The notes: generated by a model not told the origin, from the sequence alone. Counted from the stretch's first letter, positions 37,285 through 47,624 are shown. The stretch is 64,000 nucleotides of DNA from Pseudoalteromonas undina (GCF_000238275.3 NZ_AHCF03000002.1:434001-498000); one strand, 5' to 3'. Numbers and translations are program-made.

Positions 37285-39885
37285 ATGCAGCACATGACTA
37301 CCGCACAGATTAGGCAACAGTTTTTAGACTTTTTTGCCAGCAAACAACACCAAGTTGTTCCTTCTAGTTCGCTTATACCGGGTAACGATGCCACGTTGTT
37401 ATTTAATAATGCCGGTATGGTGCAATTTAAAGATGTATTTTTAGGCGCCGAAAGCCGCCCTTATACACGCGCAACTAGCTCTCAGCGTTGTGTGCGTGCT
37501 GGTGGTAAACACAACGATTTAGAAAATGTTGGTTACACAGCACGTCACCATACCTTTTTCGAAATGCTAGGTAATTTCAGCTTTGGTGATTACTTTAAGC
37601 AAGATGCAATTAAATTTGCGTGGGAGTTTTTAACTGAGGTTGTAAAACTACCAAAAGAAAAGCTGTTAGTGACCATTTACCATGATGACGAAGAAGCCTT
37701 TGGCTACTGGGCTAACGATATAGGCTTACCTGAAGATCGTATTATTCGTATTGCAACGAGCGATAATTTTTGGTCTATGGGTGATACCGGCCCTTGTGGT
37801 CCATGTTCTGAAATATTTTATGATCACGGTGAGCACATTTGGGGTGGTCCTCCGGGCACTCCTGAAGAAGATGGCGACCGTTTCATTGAAATTTGGAACT
37901 TAGTATTTATGCAATACAACCGTCAAAGCGACGGGACTATGGAGCCACTTCCTAAGCAATCTGTTGATACTGGTATGGGCCTTGAGCGTATTTCAGCTAT
38001 TTTACAAGGTGTGCATTCAAACTACGAAATCGATTTATTCCAAGGCTTAATTGCCGCCGCTGCAAGCGTTACTAATGCACAAGATATGGATGATAAGTCG
38101 CTTCGCGTGGTGGCGGATCATATTCGTTCGTGTGCGTTTTTAATTTCAGATGGGGTTATGCCATCAAATGAAGGCCGTGGTTATGTATTGCGTCGTATTA
38201 TTCGTCGTGCAGTACGTCACGGTAATAAGTTAGGTGCTAAAGGCGCGTTTTTCTATAAATTGGTTGCTGCACTTATTGAGCAAATGGGTCAAGCGTACCC
38301 AGAGCTTGCTAAGCAACAAGAAATTATTGAAAAAGTACTGCGTATTGAGGAAGAGCAGTTTGGTAAAACGCTTGAGCGTGGTTTAGCTATTTTAGAAGAA
38401 AGCTTGAGTGATTTAACCGGGGATGTGATCCCAGGTGACTTAGTATTTAAACTTTACGATACCTATGGTTTCCCTGCCGATTTAACAGCTGATGTAGCGC
38501 GTGAGCGCCAAATGACCATTGACCATCAAGGTTTTGAAGCATGCATGGCAGTGCAACGTAAAACAGCACAGCAAGCGGGCAAATTTGGTGCAGATTATAA
38601 TGAGCAATTAAAATCAGATAAGCACACTGATTTTAAAGGCTACGATAGCAATCATTATCGTGGCACTGTGATTGAGATTTTTGCCGGTGGCGAATCTGTA
38701 TCGTTATTAGAAGATGGTCAGCAAGGTATTATTGTTTTAGACCGTACTCCGTTTTACGCTGAATCAGGCGGCCAAATTGGTGATAGCGGAACAATTACTG
38801 TTGCCGGTGGTGAGTTTAATGTAACCAATACCACTAAATTGGGTAATGCTTTTGCTCATCATGGAACAGTTCAAGGGCGTATTGGCGTTAACGATAAAGT
38901 GGATGCGACAATTGACGATGCGCGTCGTGAAAGCATTAAGAAAAATCACACAGCTACGCACATTTTACATGAAGCATTGCGTCAGCTTTTAGGTGAGCAC
39001 GTATCGCAAAAAGGCTCACTTGTGCAGCCAGATCGTCTGCGTTTTGACTTCTCACATTTTGAAGCGGTGACCAAACAAGAACTGCGCGAAATTGAACGTG
39101 TAGTAAATGACGAAATTCGTCGTAACTTTGCACTTAACACTGAGCTAATGGCAATTGATGATGCTAAAGCAAAAGGTGCTATGGCATTGTTTGGCGAAAA
39201 GTACGATGACGAAGTACGTGTAGTAACCATAGGTGATTACTCAATTGAGCTTTGTGGTGGTACACACGTAGAGCGTGCAGGTGACATTGGTTTATTCAAA
39301 ATTGTATCTGAAAGCGGTATTGCTGCCGGTGTTCGTCGTATTGAAGCGGTAACCGGTGCAGAAGCAATCGCTTATGTTAATGAACAAGAACAGCAATTAG
39401 CAGATGTTGCAGCGCTTGTAAAAGGTGACAGTGCGTCAGTACTTGAAAAAGTAACTGCCTTACTTGAAAAGTCGAAAGGACTTGAAAAGCAAGTTGCCCA
39501 ACTTAACGATAAACTAGCCAGTGCGGCAGGTGCATCGTTACTTGATTCAGTGGTTGAAATTAATGGGGTTAAATTGTTAGTTGCCAACGTTGAAGGAACT
39601 GAATCAAAAGCGCTTCGTGGCATGGTTGATGATCTTAAAAATAAGATTGGCTCAGGCGTAATTGCTTTAGGTGTTGCCAGCGGTGATAAAGTAAGCCTAA
39701 TTGCGGGTGTAACTAAAGACTTAACCGGTAAAGTAAAAGCGGGTGAGTTAGTTAACCACATGGCAGGCCAAGTAGGTGGTAAAGGCGGCGGTCGTCCAGA
39801 TATGGCGCAAGCGGGTGGTTCTGAGCCACAAAACTTAACTGCAGCACTTGATAGCGTAACAGCTTGGTTAACTGAGCGTACTTAA
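37285..39885 (+). CDS. alaS: Alanyl-tRNA synthetase
   Basis: An 866-residue class II synthetase charging tRNA-Ala. The motif 2 and 3 regions lie in the catalytic domain (about 1-240; [31 protein letters not shown]). The editing domain (about 550-700) has the zinc-type [11 protein letters not shown] and CGGTHV motifs. The C-terminal DHH-A1-like C-Ala domain ends near [15 protein letters not shown]. Length matches E. coli (876). Of two near starts, 37285 is chosen because GGTGAG lies 9 bases upstream. It is cotranscribable with lysC, which begins 6 bases after the stop. Confidence 0.95.
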   Translation: MQHMTTAQIRQQFLDFFASKQHQVVPSSSLIPGNDATLLFNNAGMVQFKDVFLGAESRPYTRATSSQRCVRAGGKHNDLENVGYTARHHTFFEMLGNFSFGDYFKQDAIKFAWEFLTEVVKLPKEKLLVTIYHDDEEAFGYWANDIGLPEDRIIRIATSDNFWSMGDTGPCGPCSEIFYDHGEHIWGGPPGTPEEDGDRFIEIWNLVFMQYNRQSDGTMEPLPKQSVDTGMGLERISAILQGVHSNYEIDLFQGLIAAAASVTNAQDMDDKSLRVVADHIRSCAFLISDGVMPSNEGRGYVLRRIIRRAVRHGNKLGAKGAFFYKLVAALIEQMGQAYPELAKQQEIIEKVLRIEEEQFGKTLERGLAILEESLSDLTGDVIPGDLVFKLYDTYGFPADLTADVARERQMTIDHQGFEACMAVQRKTAQQAGKFGADYNEQLKSDKHTDFKGYDSNHYRGTVIEIFAGGESVSLLEDGQQGIIVLDRTPFYAESGGQIGDSGTITVAGGEFNVTNTTKLGNAFAHHGTVQGRIGVNDKVDATIDDARRESIKKNHTATHILHEALRQLLGEHVSQKGSLVQPDRLRFDFSHFEAVTKQELREIERVVNDEIRRNFALNTELMAIDDAKAKGAMALFGEKYDDEVRVVTIGDYSIELCGGTHVERAGDIGLFKIVSESGIAAGVRRIEAVTGAEAIAYVNEQEQQLADVAALVKGDSASVLEKVTALLEKSKGLEKQVAQLNDKLASAAGASLLDSVVEINGVKLLVANVEGTESKALRGMVDDLKNKIGSGVIALGVASGDKVSLIAGVTKDLTGKVKAGELVNHMAGQVGGKGGGRPDMAQAGGSEPQNLTAALDSVTAWLTERT

Positions 39886-39891
39886 GCTTAA

Positions 39892-41109
39892 GTGGCACTT
39901 ATAGTTCAAAAATTTGGCGGCACTTCGGTAGGCTCAATAGAGCGTATTGAAGCGGTCGCCGACCTTGTTGTTAAAACTAAGCAACAAGGCCACCAAGTGG
40001 TGGTGGTGCTTTCGGCAATGTCGGGAGAAACCAATCGCTTAATTAATCTTGCCAAACAAATCGACTCTCGCCCGAGTAGTCGTGAACTCGATGTATTACT
40101 CAGTACCGGTGAACAAGTCTCTATAGCTTTATTAGCGATGGCTATTATTAAACGCGGCCATTCTGCGGTAAGCTTGTTAGCCGATCAGGTGAATATATTA
40201 ACCGATAACATGTTCGGTAAAGCCCGTGTAGAAGACGTGGCTGCAACGCGTTTAAAACATGAACTTGAACATAACCGTATTGCTATTATTGCCGGCTTTC
40301 AGGGGCGCGATATTGAGGGCAACGTGACTACGCTTGGGCGTGGTGGCACCGATACCTCTGCGGTTGAAATAGCGGGTGCAATAAAAGCGGATGAATGTCA
40401 GATCTATACTGATGTTGATGGCGTATATACAACAGATCCTCGTATTGAACCTAATGCACGACGTTTAAGCCATGTAACCTTTGCCGAAATGCTTGAGCTG
40501 GCTAGTTTAGGTGCTAAAGTGCTACATATTCGCTCTGTAGAGTCGGCTGGTAAGCACAATGTACCATTAAGAGTGTTATCTAGCTTTAAACCTGATGAAG
40601 GTACATTAATTAGTTTTGAGGAGAGCGATGTGGCGAGTAACGTTGTGTCGGGTATTGCATTTAATCGAGACGAGTGTTTGATTAAGGTACATGGAGTACC
40701 GCAAGGCACTAAAGAGCTTGCAAAAATTTTGAAACTTTTTGCAGATAATGGCATCGAAATAGATATGATTAATCAAATTAATCATAAAGTTGAAAAAGTC
40801 GACTATGCTTTTACTGTGCATTTAAATGATTATTTAAACGCACTTGATTTGTTAACGGCTGAGCAACAGCAATTTGACGCACAGGCAATTGACGGATTAA
40901 CTAATGTGGCGAAAGTGTCAGCTGTAGGTATGGGGATGAAATCTCATTCTGGGGTAGCGAGTTTATTTTTTGATTCGTTAGCACAAGAGAACATTGATGT
41001 GATGTTTGTTTCAACCTCAGAGATAAAGATTTCAGTTTTAATAGATGAAAAATACCTCGAGCTGGCTGTTCGTGCATTACATAAGACATTTTTAACAGAA
41101 AATGAATAG
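39892..41109 (+). CDS. lysC: Aspartate kinase
   Basis: A 405-residue aspartokinase, making aspartyl phosphate for lysine, threonine and methionine synthesis. The N-terminal kinase domain starts VQKFGGTSVGS and contains TLGRGGTDTSA. Two ACT domains (about 265-400; VHGVPQGTKELAKI, then SAVGMGMKSHSGV) bind the feedback amino acid. It is the alpha/beta type found in bacteria with a single enzyme. The start is GTG at 39892, six bases after the alaS stop, so no lysine riboswitch or separate promoter was seen. Confidence 0.92.
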   Translation: MALIVQKFGGTSVGSIERIEAVADLVVKTKQQGHQVVVVLSAMSGETNRLINLAKQIDSRPSSRELDVLLSTGEQVSIALLAMAIIKRGHSAVSLLADQVNILTDNMFGKARVEDVAATRLKHELEHNRIAIIAGFQGRDIEGNVTTLGRGGTDTSAVEIAGAIKADECQIYTDVDGVYTTDPRIEPNARRLSHVTFAEMLELASLGAKVLHIRSVESAGKHNVPLRVLSSFKPDEGTLISFEESDVASNVVSGIAFNRDECLIKVHGVPQGTKELAKILKLFADNGIEIDMINQINHKVEKVDYAFTVHLNDYLNALDLLTAEQQQFDAQAIDGLTNVAKVSAVGMGMKSHSGVASLFFDSLAQENIDVMFVSTSEIKISVLIDEKYLELAVRALHKTFLTENE

Positions 41110-41199
41110 ATTGAGAGTTTTTACTTACTTTTTAGTCTAATTTTAATTAAAATGTGTGTGCGGAATCTTATAATTTTATTGGAACATGGGAGCAAGAGA

Positions 41200-41391
41200 A
41201 TGCTAATACTAACTCGTAGAGTAGGCGAGACCCTGATGATTGGTGACGAAGTAACCGTTACTGTTCTGGGTGTTAAAGGAAATCAAGTTCGTATCGGTGT
41301 TAACGCACCTAAAGACGTATCAGTTCATCGTGAAGAAATTTACATGCGCATACAAGCTGAAAAGTCTAACCCTAATCCGGGCAATGCTTAA
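41200..41391 (+). CDS. csrA: Carbon storage regulator CsrA
   Basis: A 63-residue RNA-binding dimer that blocks or stabilises mRNAs at GGA motifs. The sequence [16 protein letters not shown] is diagnostic. An in-frame start at 41152 adds 16 unrelated residues, whereas 41200 has GGAGCAAGAG just upstream. The position after alaS and lysC is typical of gammaproteobacteria, and the roughly 90-base gap after lysC may hold its own promoter. It controls central carbon metabolism and motility posttranscriptionally. A strong terminator follows. Confidence 0.95.
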   Translation: MLILTRRVGETLMIGDEVTVTVLGVKGNQVRIGVNAPKDVSVHREEIYMRIQAEKSNPNPGNA

Positions 41392-41435
41392 TCAACATAG
41401 TATAAAATGTGCTAGTTAATAACTATGACATTTGT

Positions 41436-41463
41436 AAAAGCCACTCATTGAGTGGCTTTTTTG
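41436..41463. terminator. Bidirectional terminator
   Basis: AAAAGCCACTCA pairs with TGAGTGGCTTTT with a single-base loop centre, followed by TTTTTG. The stop codon of the convergent YcxB-like gene lies inside the stem. Confidence 0.85.
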
Positions 41464-41912
41464 TGTATAAAATCAATCGTTTCTTCGTCGAGTATTGCCT
41501 TAGAAATGTATTGCATACCGCTTTTACTTTTTAACAATAGGCCGCAATCTGTAGTAATTACTTCATTAATGTCGTGCCAAGCTAACTGGTAATTCTTGTA
41601 ATGATTGGTTGATTTTATTCCGTCCTCGTCGAAGGTAAGGGTTACTTCAGAGCCTGACGCTCTGCTAAGCATTTGCCTTGTTACCCACCAAGGGCGGCGA
41701 TAATAAAAAGCAATGCACTCAAGTAAAGCTAACATAAGCAAGAATGTACCAAGGTAATGATCGCCTAAACCATAAATGCCAAATAATCCTAAAACCACAA
41801 GTAGCGCCAATAAAAAGTATTTAGGTTGTGCACGCTTACTATAAGGCAGCGATTGGTCGAAGCATTCATAAAAATAAGGTTTATCGAGTTTATAAGTTGT
41901 TGTAAAGACCAT
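41445..41912 (-). CDS. YcxB-like domain protein
   Basis: A 155-residue protein with two adjacent membrane segments (about 32-50 and 54-70), followed by a soluble C-terminal domain of the YcxB type (EVTLTFDEDGIKS, LAWHDINEVITT). YcxB proteins are small membrane proteins of unknown function. Its stop codon lies inside the csrA terminator stem, so both genes share the terminator. The start is at 41912. The ribosome-binding sequence is weak. Confidence 0.75.
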   Translation of the reverse strand: MVFTTTYKLDKPYFYECFDQSLPYSKRAQPKYFLLALLVVLGLFGIYGLGDHYLGTFLLMLALLECIAFYYRRPWWVTRQMLSRASGSEVTLTFDEDGIKSTNHYKNYQLAWHDINEVITTDCGLLLKSKSGMQYISKAILDEETIDFIHKKATQ

Positions 41913-42003
41913 GTGTTTGCACTTAAAAGCTATTTTTTATTATTTTAGCTTAATGCGAAGCTTAAAAGGGGAAATGACTAGAAACTATTTATATTTTAGG
42001 CAT

Positions 42004-42029
42004 AAAAAAACGACCCGTAGGTCGTTTCT
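42004..42029 (-). terminator. Terminator of the small lipoprotein gene
   Basis: AAACGACC (42008-42015) pairs with GGTCGTTT (42020-42027) over CGTA. On the minus strand seven T residues follow. Confidence 0.8.
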
Positions 42030-42046
42030 TAGCTAAATAAATAATA

Positions 42047-42238
42047 TTAGCAATTTGTCTCTTCGGCATTAACGCCTTCTTTTACTTCTTCACAGGTATC
42101 TTCTACCTTGTTTTGAACATCTGTCACGGCTTCGTCAATACGCTCACCGGCTTCTTCTGCATGATTGTCTTCACAACCCATAATAAATGCACTTGCGAAT
42201 AGACCAATAGCTGCTGCTTTAAGTGTTGATGATTTCAT
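42047..42238 (-). CDS. Small acidic lipoprotein
   Basis: A 63-residue lipoprotein: the signal peptide ends in a lipobox with Cys22 (FIMGCED). The mature part is highly acidic (EEAGERIDEAVTDVQNKVEDTCEEVKEG, shown here only by its EEAGERIDEAVTDVQ start) and probably helical, resembling small entericidin-like or coiled-coil envelope proteins. The function is unknown. It lies 50 bases downstream of the DUF1328 gene on the same strand, so they may be one transcript. Its terminator lies immediately after it. Confidence 0.75.
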   Translation of the reverse strand: MKSSTLKAAAIGLFASAFIMGCEDNHAEEAGERIDEAVTDVQNKVEDTCEEVKEGVNAEETNC

Positions 42239-42288
42239 AATGTAATTCCTTGTATATAAATTTAAAAAGAGAGTTCGTTGTTTCTTAT

Positions 42289-42462
42289 CTACCTGGGGCT
42301 TTTACCACGTAAAGCGCCAGAGACAAGTGAAATAACCAGTAAAACTAAAAAGATAAAAAATATGATCTTAGCAATTCCTGCTGCGGCTCCTGCAATACCA
42401 CCAAATCCTAAAACGGCTGCGATTAGTGCGATCACCAAAAATGTAATTGTCCAGCGTAACAT
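42289..42462 (-). CDS. DUF1328 small membrane protein (YtjA-like)
   Basis: A 57-residue protein read from the minus strand, starting [19 protein letters not shown] and ending GALRGKSPR. It has two membrane segments linked by a Gly/Ala-rich turn, the hallmark of DUF1328 proteins. AAGGAG lies 6 bases before the ATG. A second ATG two codons upstream overlaps the ribosome site and is less likely. Many DUF1328 genes are stress-responsive, but the function is unknown. A small gene of this length is easily missed by length cut-offs. Confidence 0.85.
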   Translation of the reverse strand: MLRWTITFLVIALIAAVLGFGGIAGAAAGIAKIIFFIFLVLLVISLVSGALRGKSPR

Positions 42463-42667
42463 TGTCATCTCCTTGATTTATCTAAGTTAAAGTGTTGTTT
42501 TTATATAAGCGAGTAATGTGCCAGTATTTTATTTTGTTTTAAATCAATGGTTTATTTCGGTTTTTCGCGATTGGCTTTATATTGAGTTGGTAATTTTTAC
42601 GATCTTATCGGTAACTTATTCACAGTTGTCTCTGATGAGATAATAAATAGTTGTTGCTGCTCTTTGC

Positions 42668-42683
42668 TTTGGTAAGACCAATT
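42668..42683. promoter_or_regulatory. Candidate distal PdhR/LldR-type operator
   Basis: TTTGGTAAGACCAAT matches the PdhR/LldR consensus ATTGGTnnnACCAAT at 11 of 12 fixed positions. It lies about 300 bases upstream of oadG. The remaining DNA of 42490-42984 is AT-rich and shows nothing else clear. Confidence 0.45.
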
Positions 42684-42868
42684 AACATTTGTTTTGAAGG
42701 TTATTAGTGGGTTAGTACAATAGGTTTGTTTTATATGTGTTTTTACAAAGTATTAGTGTTTTTATATATTCTTTGTTTATAACGAACATTTTTAGCATCT
42801 ATATATCTGGGTTAAATAAGCTATTTTAGGTGGTGTTAACCTTGTTGGTGATATGTTACTTTTAGATT

Positions 42869-42885
42869 AATTGGTTTTACCAATT
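42869..42885. promoter_or_regulatory. Candidate proximal PdhR/LldR-type operator
   Basis: AATTGGTTTTACCAATT is a perfect 7-3-7 palindrome matching ATTGGTnnnACCAAT in full. It lies about 100 bases before oadG. A weak promoter (TAGACA at 42895, 16 bases, TACTAT) lies just downstream, so binding could affect initiation. No pdhR or lldR gene is in the window. Confidence 0.6.
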
Positions 42886-42984
42886 TACAACGTGTAGACA
42901 AGAGAATAGTTTTTGTTACTATTGGTGAATAGTTATTTAAATAAACCGATTTTTTATGTGTTTGGTTTTAAACAGGGGAGAATT

Positions 42985-43230
42985 ATGGATATAGGGGCTT
43001 TACTCACAACTGCAGGCAATTTAATGCTAACAGGCATGGTGGGTGTGTTTGTATTTCTTTCTTTATTGATTGGTGCAGTGACACTCATGTCTAAGCTGGC
43101 TAGCAAGTTTTCTCAGCCAGAACTAGAAGCATCACAGAGAACACCATCTTTTAAATCTCAAGGTGTGCCAAATGAGCACATCGCTGCAATTAGTGCTGCC
43201 ATTGCTCAGTACAAAACAAATAATAATTAG
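42985..43230 (+). CDS. oadG: Oxaloacetate decarboxylase gamma subunit
   Basis: An 81-residue membrane subunit starting MDIGALLTTAGNL, with one membrane segment (about 14-36) and a C-terminal tail that binds zinc and assembles the alpha and beta subunits. The in-frame start at 42913 is rejected, because CAGGGGAGAATT precedes 42985 and the protein then has normal length. It is the first gene of the sodium-pumping oxaloacetate decarboxylase operon. The stop is 12 bases from oadA. Confidence 0.85.
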   Translation: MDIGALLTTAGNLMLTGMVGVFVFLSLLIGAVTLMSKLASKFSQPELEASQRTPSFKSQGVPNEHIAAISAAIAQYKTNNN

Positions 43231-43242
43231 AGGAGCATACCA

Positions 43243-45024
43243 ATGGCTAAATTAAAAATAACAGAACTCGTACTTCGTGACGCACATCAGTCGCTCTTAG
43301 CTACCCGCATGCGATTAGACGACATGTTACCTATTGCAAAAAAAATTGATGACGCAGGTTATTGGTCTATAGAATCTTGGGGTGGAGCTACCTTTGATTC
43401 ATGTATTCGTTATTTAGGTGAAGATCCATGGGAGCGTATTCGCGCGCTTAAAAAAGCGATGCCAAATACACCACAGCAAATGCTACTTCGTGGTCAGAAC
43501 TTATTGGGATATCGCCATTATGCTGATGATGTGGTTGAGAAGTTTGTTGAGCGCGCTCACAAAAATGGCGTAGACGTATTTCGTATTTTTGATGCCATGA
43601 ATGATGTACGTAACTTAGAAACTGCCATAAAAGCGGCGGTTAAAGTAGGGGCACATGCACAAGGTACAATTTCTTACACAGTAAGCCCTGTACATACATT
43701 AGATATGTGGTTAACACTTGCTAAGCAGCTTGAAGAATTGGGTTGTCATTCAATTTGTATTAAAGATATGGCAGGATTGCTTAAGCCTTACGATGCAGAA
43801 GAACTCATTAAAGCGTTAAAAGAAACGGTTTCCATACCTATTGCAATGCAATGCCATGCAACAACGGGTTTAAGCACCGCTACTTATCAAAAAGCGATTG
43901 ATGCCGGCATTGATATGCTCGACACAGCTGTATCGTCTATGAGTATGACTTATGGTCATTCAGCAACTGAAACAATTGCAGCAATCGTTGAAGGGACCGA
44001 GCGTGATACCGGGCTTGATTTAAACCACCTAGAAGAAATTGCCGCTTACTTTAGAGACGTACGTAAAAAGTACGCTGCGTTTGAAGGCAGCTTAAAAGGT
44101 GTCGATGGCCGAATTTTATTAGCCCAAGTGCCAGGTGGTATGTTAACTAACATGGAAAACCAGCTTAAAGAGCAAGGTGCTGCTGATAAACTAAACGAAG
44201 TGCTACTTGAAATTCCACGAGTACGTGAAGATTTAGGCTTTATTCCACTTGTTACACCTACCTCACAAATTGTTGGTACTCAAGCGGTATTAAATGTACT
44301 CACTGGTGAGCGTTATAAAACCATTACCAAAGAAACTGCTGGCGTATTAAAAGGTGAGTATGGTTCAACACCTGCACCAATGAATAAAGAGCTTCAAGAG
44401 CGCGTACTTGATGGCAGTGAAGCAATTACCTGTCGCCCTGCAGATATTATTAAACCTGAACTTGAAACTTTAGAAGCTGAGTTAAGCAAGCTTGCGCAGG
44501 AGCAAGGGCTAACTTTAGCCGATGAGCAAATTGATGATGTGCTTACCTATGCATTATTTCCACAGATTGGTTTGAAATTTATTAAAAACCGTAACAATCC
44601 TGATGCATTTGAGCCTGTTCCTAGCGCTGATGATAACGCCAATAAAGCACCTGAAAAATCAGCGGCAAACAATAAAAGCGTTAAGGCAGAGCAATACAGC
44701 GTTAAAGTAGACGGTAAAGTATACGATGTCGTGGTTGCTCAAGGTGGTGAGCTTAAAGAGGTAACGTTAAAAGACTCAGAGCATATTCCACAGTCAGCAT
44801 CGGTTGCCTCGGGTGAAACTCTAAATGCACCACTGGCCGGTAATATTTTTAAAATTAAAGTAAAACCCGGTCAGGTAGTCAATGAAGGTGATGTGGTAAT
44901 TATTATGGAAGCCATGAAAATGGAAACCGAAGTACGCGCCATGCATACCGGTACGATTGCTGAGGTGCTTGTTTCTGAGGGCGATTCAGTGTCAACCGGC
45001 GATGCAATGATTGCACTAGCTTAA
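43243..45024 (+). CDS. oadA: Oxaloacetate decarboxylase alpha subunit
   Basis: A 593-residue carboxyltransferase that decarboxylates oxaloacetate to pyruvate, transferring the carboxyl group to biotin. The N-terminal domain starts [15 protein letters not shown] and contains GGATFDSC and [11 protein letters not shown] flexible Ala/Asn linker (about 460-480) precedes the C-terminal biotin domain, with its biotinylated Lys in EAMKMET. A ribosome site (AGAGGAGCAT) precedes the start. It works with OadB, which decarboxylates carboxybiotin and exports sodium. Confidence 0.95.
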   Translation: MAKLKITELVLRDAHQSLLATRMRLDDMLPIAKKIDDAGYWSIESWGGATFDSCIRYLGEDPWERIRALKKAMPNTPQQMLLRGQNLLGYRHYADDVVEKFVERAHKNGVDVFRIFDAMNDVRNLETAIKAAVKVGAHAQGTISYTVSPVHTLDMWLTLAKQLEELGCHSICIKDMAGLLKPYDAEELIKALKETVSIPIAMQCHATTGLSTATYQKAIDAGIDMLDTAVSSMSMTYGHSATETIAAIVEGTERDTGLDLNHLEEIAAYFRDVRKKYAAFEGSLKGVDGRILLAQVPGGMLTNMENQLKEQGAADKLNEVLLEIPRVREDLGFIPLVTPTSQIVGTQAVLNVLTGERYKTITKETAGVLKGEYGSTPAPMNKELQERVLDGSEAITCRPADIIKPELETLEAELSKLAQEQGLTLADEQIDDVLTYALFPQIGLKFIKNRNNPDAFEPVPSADDNANKAPEKSAANNKSVKAEQYSVKVDGKVYDVVVAQGGELKEVTLKDSEHIPQSASVASGETLNAPLAGNIFKIKVKPGQVVNEGDVVIIMEAMKMETEVRAMHTGTIAEVLVSEGDSVSTGDAMIALA

Positions 45025-45038
45025 GGAGTAAATAGAGG

Positions 45039-46169
45039 ATGGATGGTATTTTAAACCTCTGGCATGCCACAGGCATTGCTAACTTTACATTTCCTGGGCT
45101 GATCATGATTGCCGTTGGTTGTTTGCTATTATTTTTAGCAATTGCCAAAAACTTTGAGCCGTTATTACTACTGCCCATTGGTTTCGGAGCTATTTTAACT
45201 AATATTCCAGTAGCTGGTTTATCAGATCCAGGTGGCTTACTTTACTATGTTTATTATGTTGGTATTGATACCGGTATTTTTCCGCTATTAATATTTATGG
45301 GAGTGGGGGCCTTAACTGATTTTAGTGCCTTGATTGCCAACCCGCGTATGTTGCTATTAGGTGCGGCAGCGCAGTTTGGTATTTTTGCGACGTTATTTGG
45401 CGCTATTTTACTTAACTTTATTCCGGGATTTGAATTTAGCTTACAAGATGCTTCTGCAATTGCGATTATTGGTGGTGCAGATGGGCCAACCGCTATCTTT
45501 TTAGCGTCAAAGCTGGCCCCTGATTTACTGGGCGCTATAGCGGTGGCTGCATACTCGTACATGGCGTTGGTTCCTATTATTCAGCCACCTATTATGCGTG
45601 CGTTTACAACGCCTGAAGAACGTAAAATTCAAATGCCAGAACTGCGTAAAGTATCTAAAAAGGAAAAAATTATTTTCCCACTGATGGTGCTTACCTTAAC
45701 TGCTATATTCTTACCTGCGGCAATTCCGCTGGTAGGTATGTTCTGTTTAGGTAACTTAATGCGTGAGTCGGGTGTAGTTGATAGGCTCAGCAACAGTGCG
45801 CAAAACGAAATCATTAATATCACCACTATATTTCTAGGACTTGCAGTGGGCTCTAAACTTGCTGCCGAGCAGTTCTTAACAGTAGAAACTATTGGTATTT
45901 TGGTACTGGGTGCACTGGCGTTTGCTATTGGTACAGCCTCAGGTGTATTTATGGCTAAAGGCTTAAATAAGATATCAAAAACCCCCATAAACCCATTAAT
46001 TGGTGCTGCGGGTGTATCCGCTGTGCCTATGGCAGCACGTGTTGTTAATAAGGTTGGGCTTGAAAATAACCCGCATAACTTCTTATTAATGCATGCCATG
46101 GGGCCTAATGTTGCAGGGGTGCTTGGTAGTGCTGTTGCGGCAGGTATTTTACTCGCTCTTGTGGGTTAA
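45039..46169 (+). CDS. oadB: Oxaloacetate decarboxylase beta subunit
   Basis: A 376-residue inner-membrane subunit with about nine hydrophobic segments. It decarboxylates carboxybiotin and couples it to sodium export. Conserved family stretches include [16 protein letters not shown] and the [14 protein letters not shown] region. An Asp near GGADGP is the sodium/proton-coupling residue of the family. A TAAGGAG site precedes the start, 15 bases after oadA. A strong terminator follows, closing the operon. Confidence 0.95.
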   Translation: MDGILNLWHATGIANFTFPGLIMIAVGCLLLFLAIAKNFEPLLLLPIGFGAILTNIPVAGLSDPGGLLYYVYYVGIDTGIFPLLIFMGVGALTDFSALIANPRMLLLGAAAQFGIFATLFGAILLNFIPGFEFSLQDASAIAIIGGADGPTAIFLASKLAPDLLGAIAVAAYSYMALVPIIQPPIMRAFTTPEERKIQMPELRKVSKKEKIIFPLMVLTLTAIFLPAAIPLVGMFCLGNLMRESGVVDRLSNSAQNEIINITTIFLGLAVGSKLAAEQFLTVETIGILVLGALAFAIGTASGVFMAKGLNKISKTPINPLIGAAGVSAVPMAARVVNKVGLENNPHNFLLMHAMGPNVAGVLGSAVAAGILLALVG

Positions 46170-46192
46170 ATATAATTTAGACTCAACCTATT

Positions 46193-46217
46193 AGCGCAGT
46201 TTACTGCGCTTTTTTTT
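46193..46217 (+). terminator. Terminator of the oad operon
   Basis: AGCGCAGT pairs perfectly with ACTGCGCT over two bases, followed by a run of eight T residues. Confidence 0.85.
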
Positions 46218-46308
46218 GCATAAAATTCACTGTTTTGACTTAAGCGGTTTCTTGTATAGGGTTTTTTGTTTAAAGTAATCACTCTTCATTTTTTAAAGGG
46301 CTGTCAAA

Positions 46309-47280
46309 ATGTTACACACTCCGCTGGCAAAATATCTCCCGAATGTAAGCAAACTTGTTTTTGGCTGTATGGGTTTGGGAGGCGCATGGAATAAAGATGC
46401 GATTACCAGTGCGCATTTACAACAAACTCATTCATGCATAGATGCCGCCATTGAAGGCGGAATTAATTTTTTCGATCATGCTGATATTTATACCTTAGGC
46501 AAAGCCGAACATGTTTTTGGTCAAGCTCTGGCTGAGCGACCAGAACTTAGAGAGAAAATGTATATTCAGTCTAAGTGTGGTATTCGCTTTGCTGATGATA
46601 AAAACCCACAACGTTATGACTTTTCAGCTGATTGGATTGAGCGCTCAGTAGAGGGCTCATTAAAGCGATTAAATACCGAATATTTAGATATACTTATGCT
46701 GCATCGCCCAGATCCTTTAATGGAAGTAGAGGAAGTTGCACAAGTATTTAGTTGTTTAAAAGAAAGTGGCAAAGTGCGTCATTTTGCGGTGTCTAATATG
46801 TCGCAATATCAAATACGGTTTTTGCAACGCGCTTTAGATATGCCGATTGTGGCAAATCAAATCGAAGCGAGTTTACAAAAACATCAATGGGTTGATGAAG
46901 GCGTTTATGTGGGTAATGCCGATGGCAAGGATATTAACTTTACCCCAGGCAATATTGAATATTGCCGTGAGCATGAAATTCAGATTCAAAGTTGGGGCAG
47001 TTTATGCCAAGGCTTATACTCTGGTGGTGATTTATCAAAGGCCTCGCCTGCAGATATTAATACCAGTATTTTAGTCAGTAAGCTTGCCATACTTTATGGT
47101 ACAACAGCAGAAGCTATCGTATTAGCATGGTTGTTGCGCCACCCAGCATCAATTCAACCAATTATTGGCACTACTAATATAGAGCGTATAAAAGCATCCT
47201 GTGATGCGGTTAATGTTAACTTAAGTCGTGAGCATTGGTATGAGCTATATATCAGCGCGAAAGGCTGCGCTTTACCATAA
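46309..47280 (+). CDS. Aldo/keto reductase (YdhF-like)
   Basis: A 323-residue NADPH-dependent TIM-barrel oxidoreductase. Catalytic residues are Asp in NFFDHADIYT, Tyr in the same loop, Lys in IQSKCG and His in LHRPDP, as in the AKR tetrad. The C-terminal substrate and cofactor region ends near HPASIQPIIGTTN. It resembles the YdhF branch by its YLDILMLHRPDPLMEVEEVA stretch. The substrate is unknown. The start lies after TTAAAGGGCTGTCAAA. It is followed 19 bases later by a small membrane-protein gene. Confidence 0.9.
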   Translation: MLHTPLAKYLPNVSKLVFGCMGLGGAWNKDAITSAHLQQTHSCIDAAIEGGINFFDHADIYTLGKAEHVFGQALAERPELREKMYIQSKCGIRFADDKNPQRYDFSADWIERSVEGSLKRLNTEYLDILMLHRPDPLMEVEEVAQVFSCLKESGKVRHFAVSNMSQYQIRFLQRALDMPIVANQIEASLQKHQWVDEGVYVGNADGKDINFTPGNIEYCREHEIQIQSWGSLCQGLYSGGDLSKASPADINTSILVSKLAILYGTTAEAIVLAWLLRHPASIQPIIGTTNIERIKASCDAVNVNLSREHWYELYISAKGCALP

Positions 47281-47299
47281 CCTAGTGTAGGGTGATGAT

Positions 47300-47476
47300 A
47301 TGAACATATTTGTTATTTTAATTAGCTTAGTCATTGCTTTGGTGATCATTATTCCGTTACTGGAAAAATACCAAAGTAAAATGGGGCTTGAGAGCGCTAC
47401 TAAATATAGTAAGTATATTTGGCCACTGGTGATGATCTCTTTGGTTGTGCAGCTTATTTATGTACTCGTAAATTAA
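47300..47476 (+). CDS. 58-residue two-segment membrane protein
   Basis: Starts MNIFVILISLVIALVIIIP and ends QLIYVLVN. It has two membrane segments joined by a basic loop (KYQSKMGL, KYSKYIW). It is not recognised as a named family. The ribosome site is GGTGATGAT just upstream, and the stop of the aldo/keto reductase is 19 bases away, suggesting a shared transcript. Codon use is like its neighbours. A strong terminator lies about 90 bases beyond. Confidence 0.6.
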   Translation: MNIFVILISLVIALVIIIPLLEKYQSKMGLESATKYSKYIWPLVMISLVVQLIYVLVN

Positions 47477-47567
47477 CTCTGAAACTTAGCACCAAGCAGC
47501 TTAGATACAATGGGTAATTCGTGAAACTATTCAAATATCTATGCTGGTTGGTATAATCATCACATAC

Positions 47568-47606
47568 AAAAAAGCCTTTGCGGGTTATCCCTGCAAAGGC
47601 TTTTTT
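47568..47606. terminator. Bidirectional terminator
   Basis: AAAAAGCCTTTGC pairs with GCAAAGGCTTTTT, extended inward by GG/CC around TTATC. It serves the small gene and the convergent peptidase gene. Confidence 0.85.
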
Positions 47607-47624
47607 ATTTAATTATTAAACTCT

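Noticed and set aside
39372..39761. Antisense frame of 129 codons across alaS
   Set aside because: Shadow of alaS, Ser/Leu/Thr-rich as expected from the reverse of a coding strand.
45629..46099. Antisense frame of 156 codons across oadB
   Set aside because: Shadow of the real gene: composition follows oadB codon use and there is no ribosome site.
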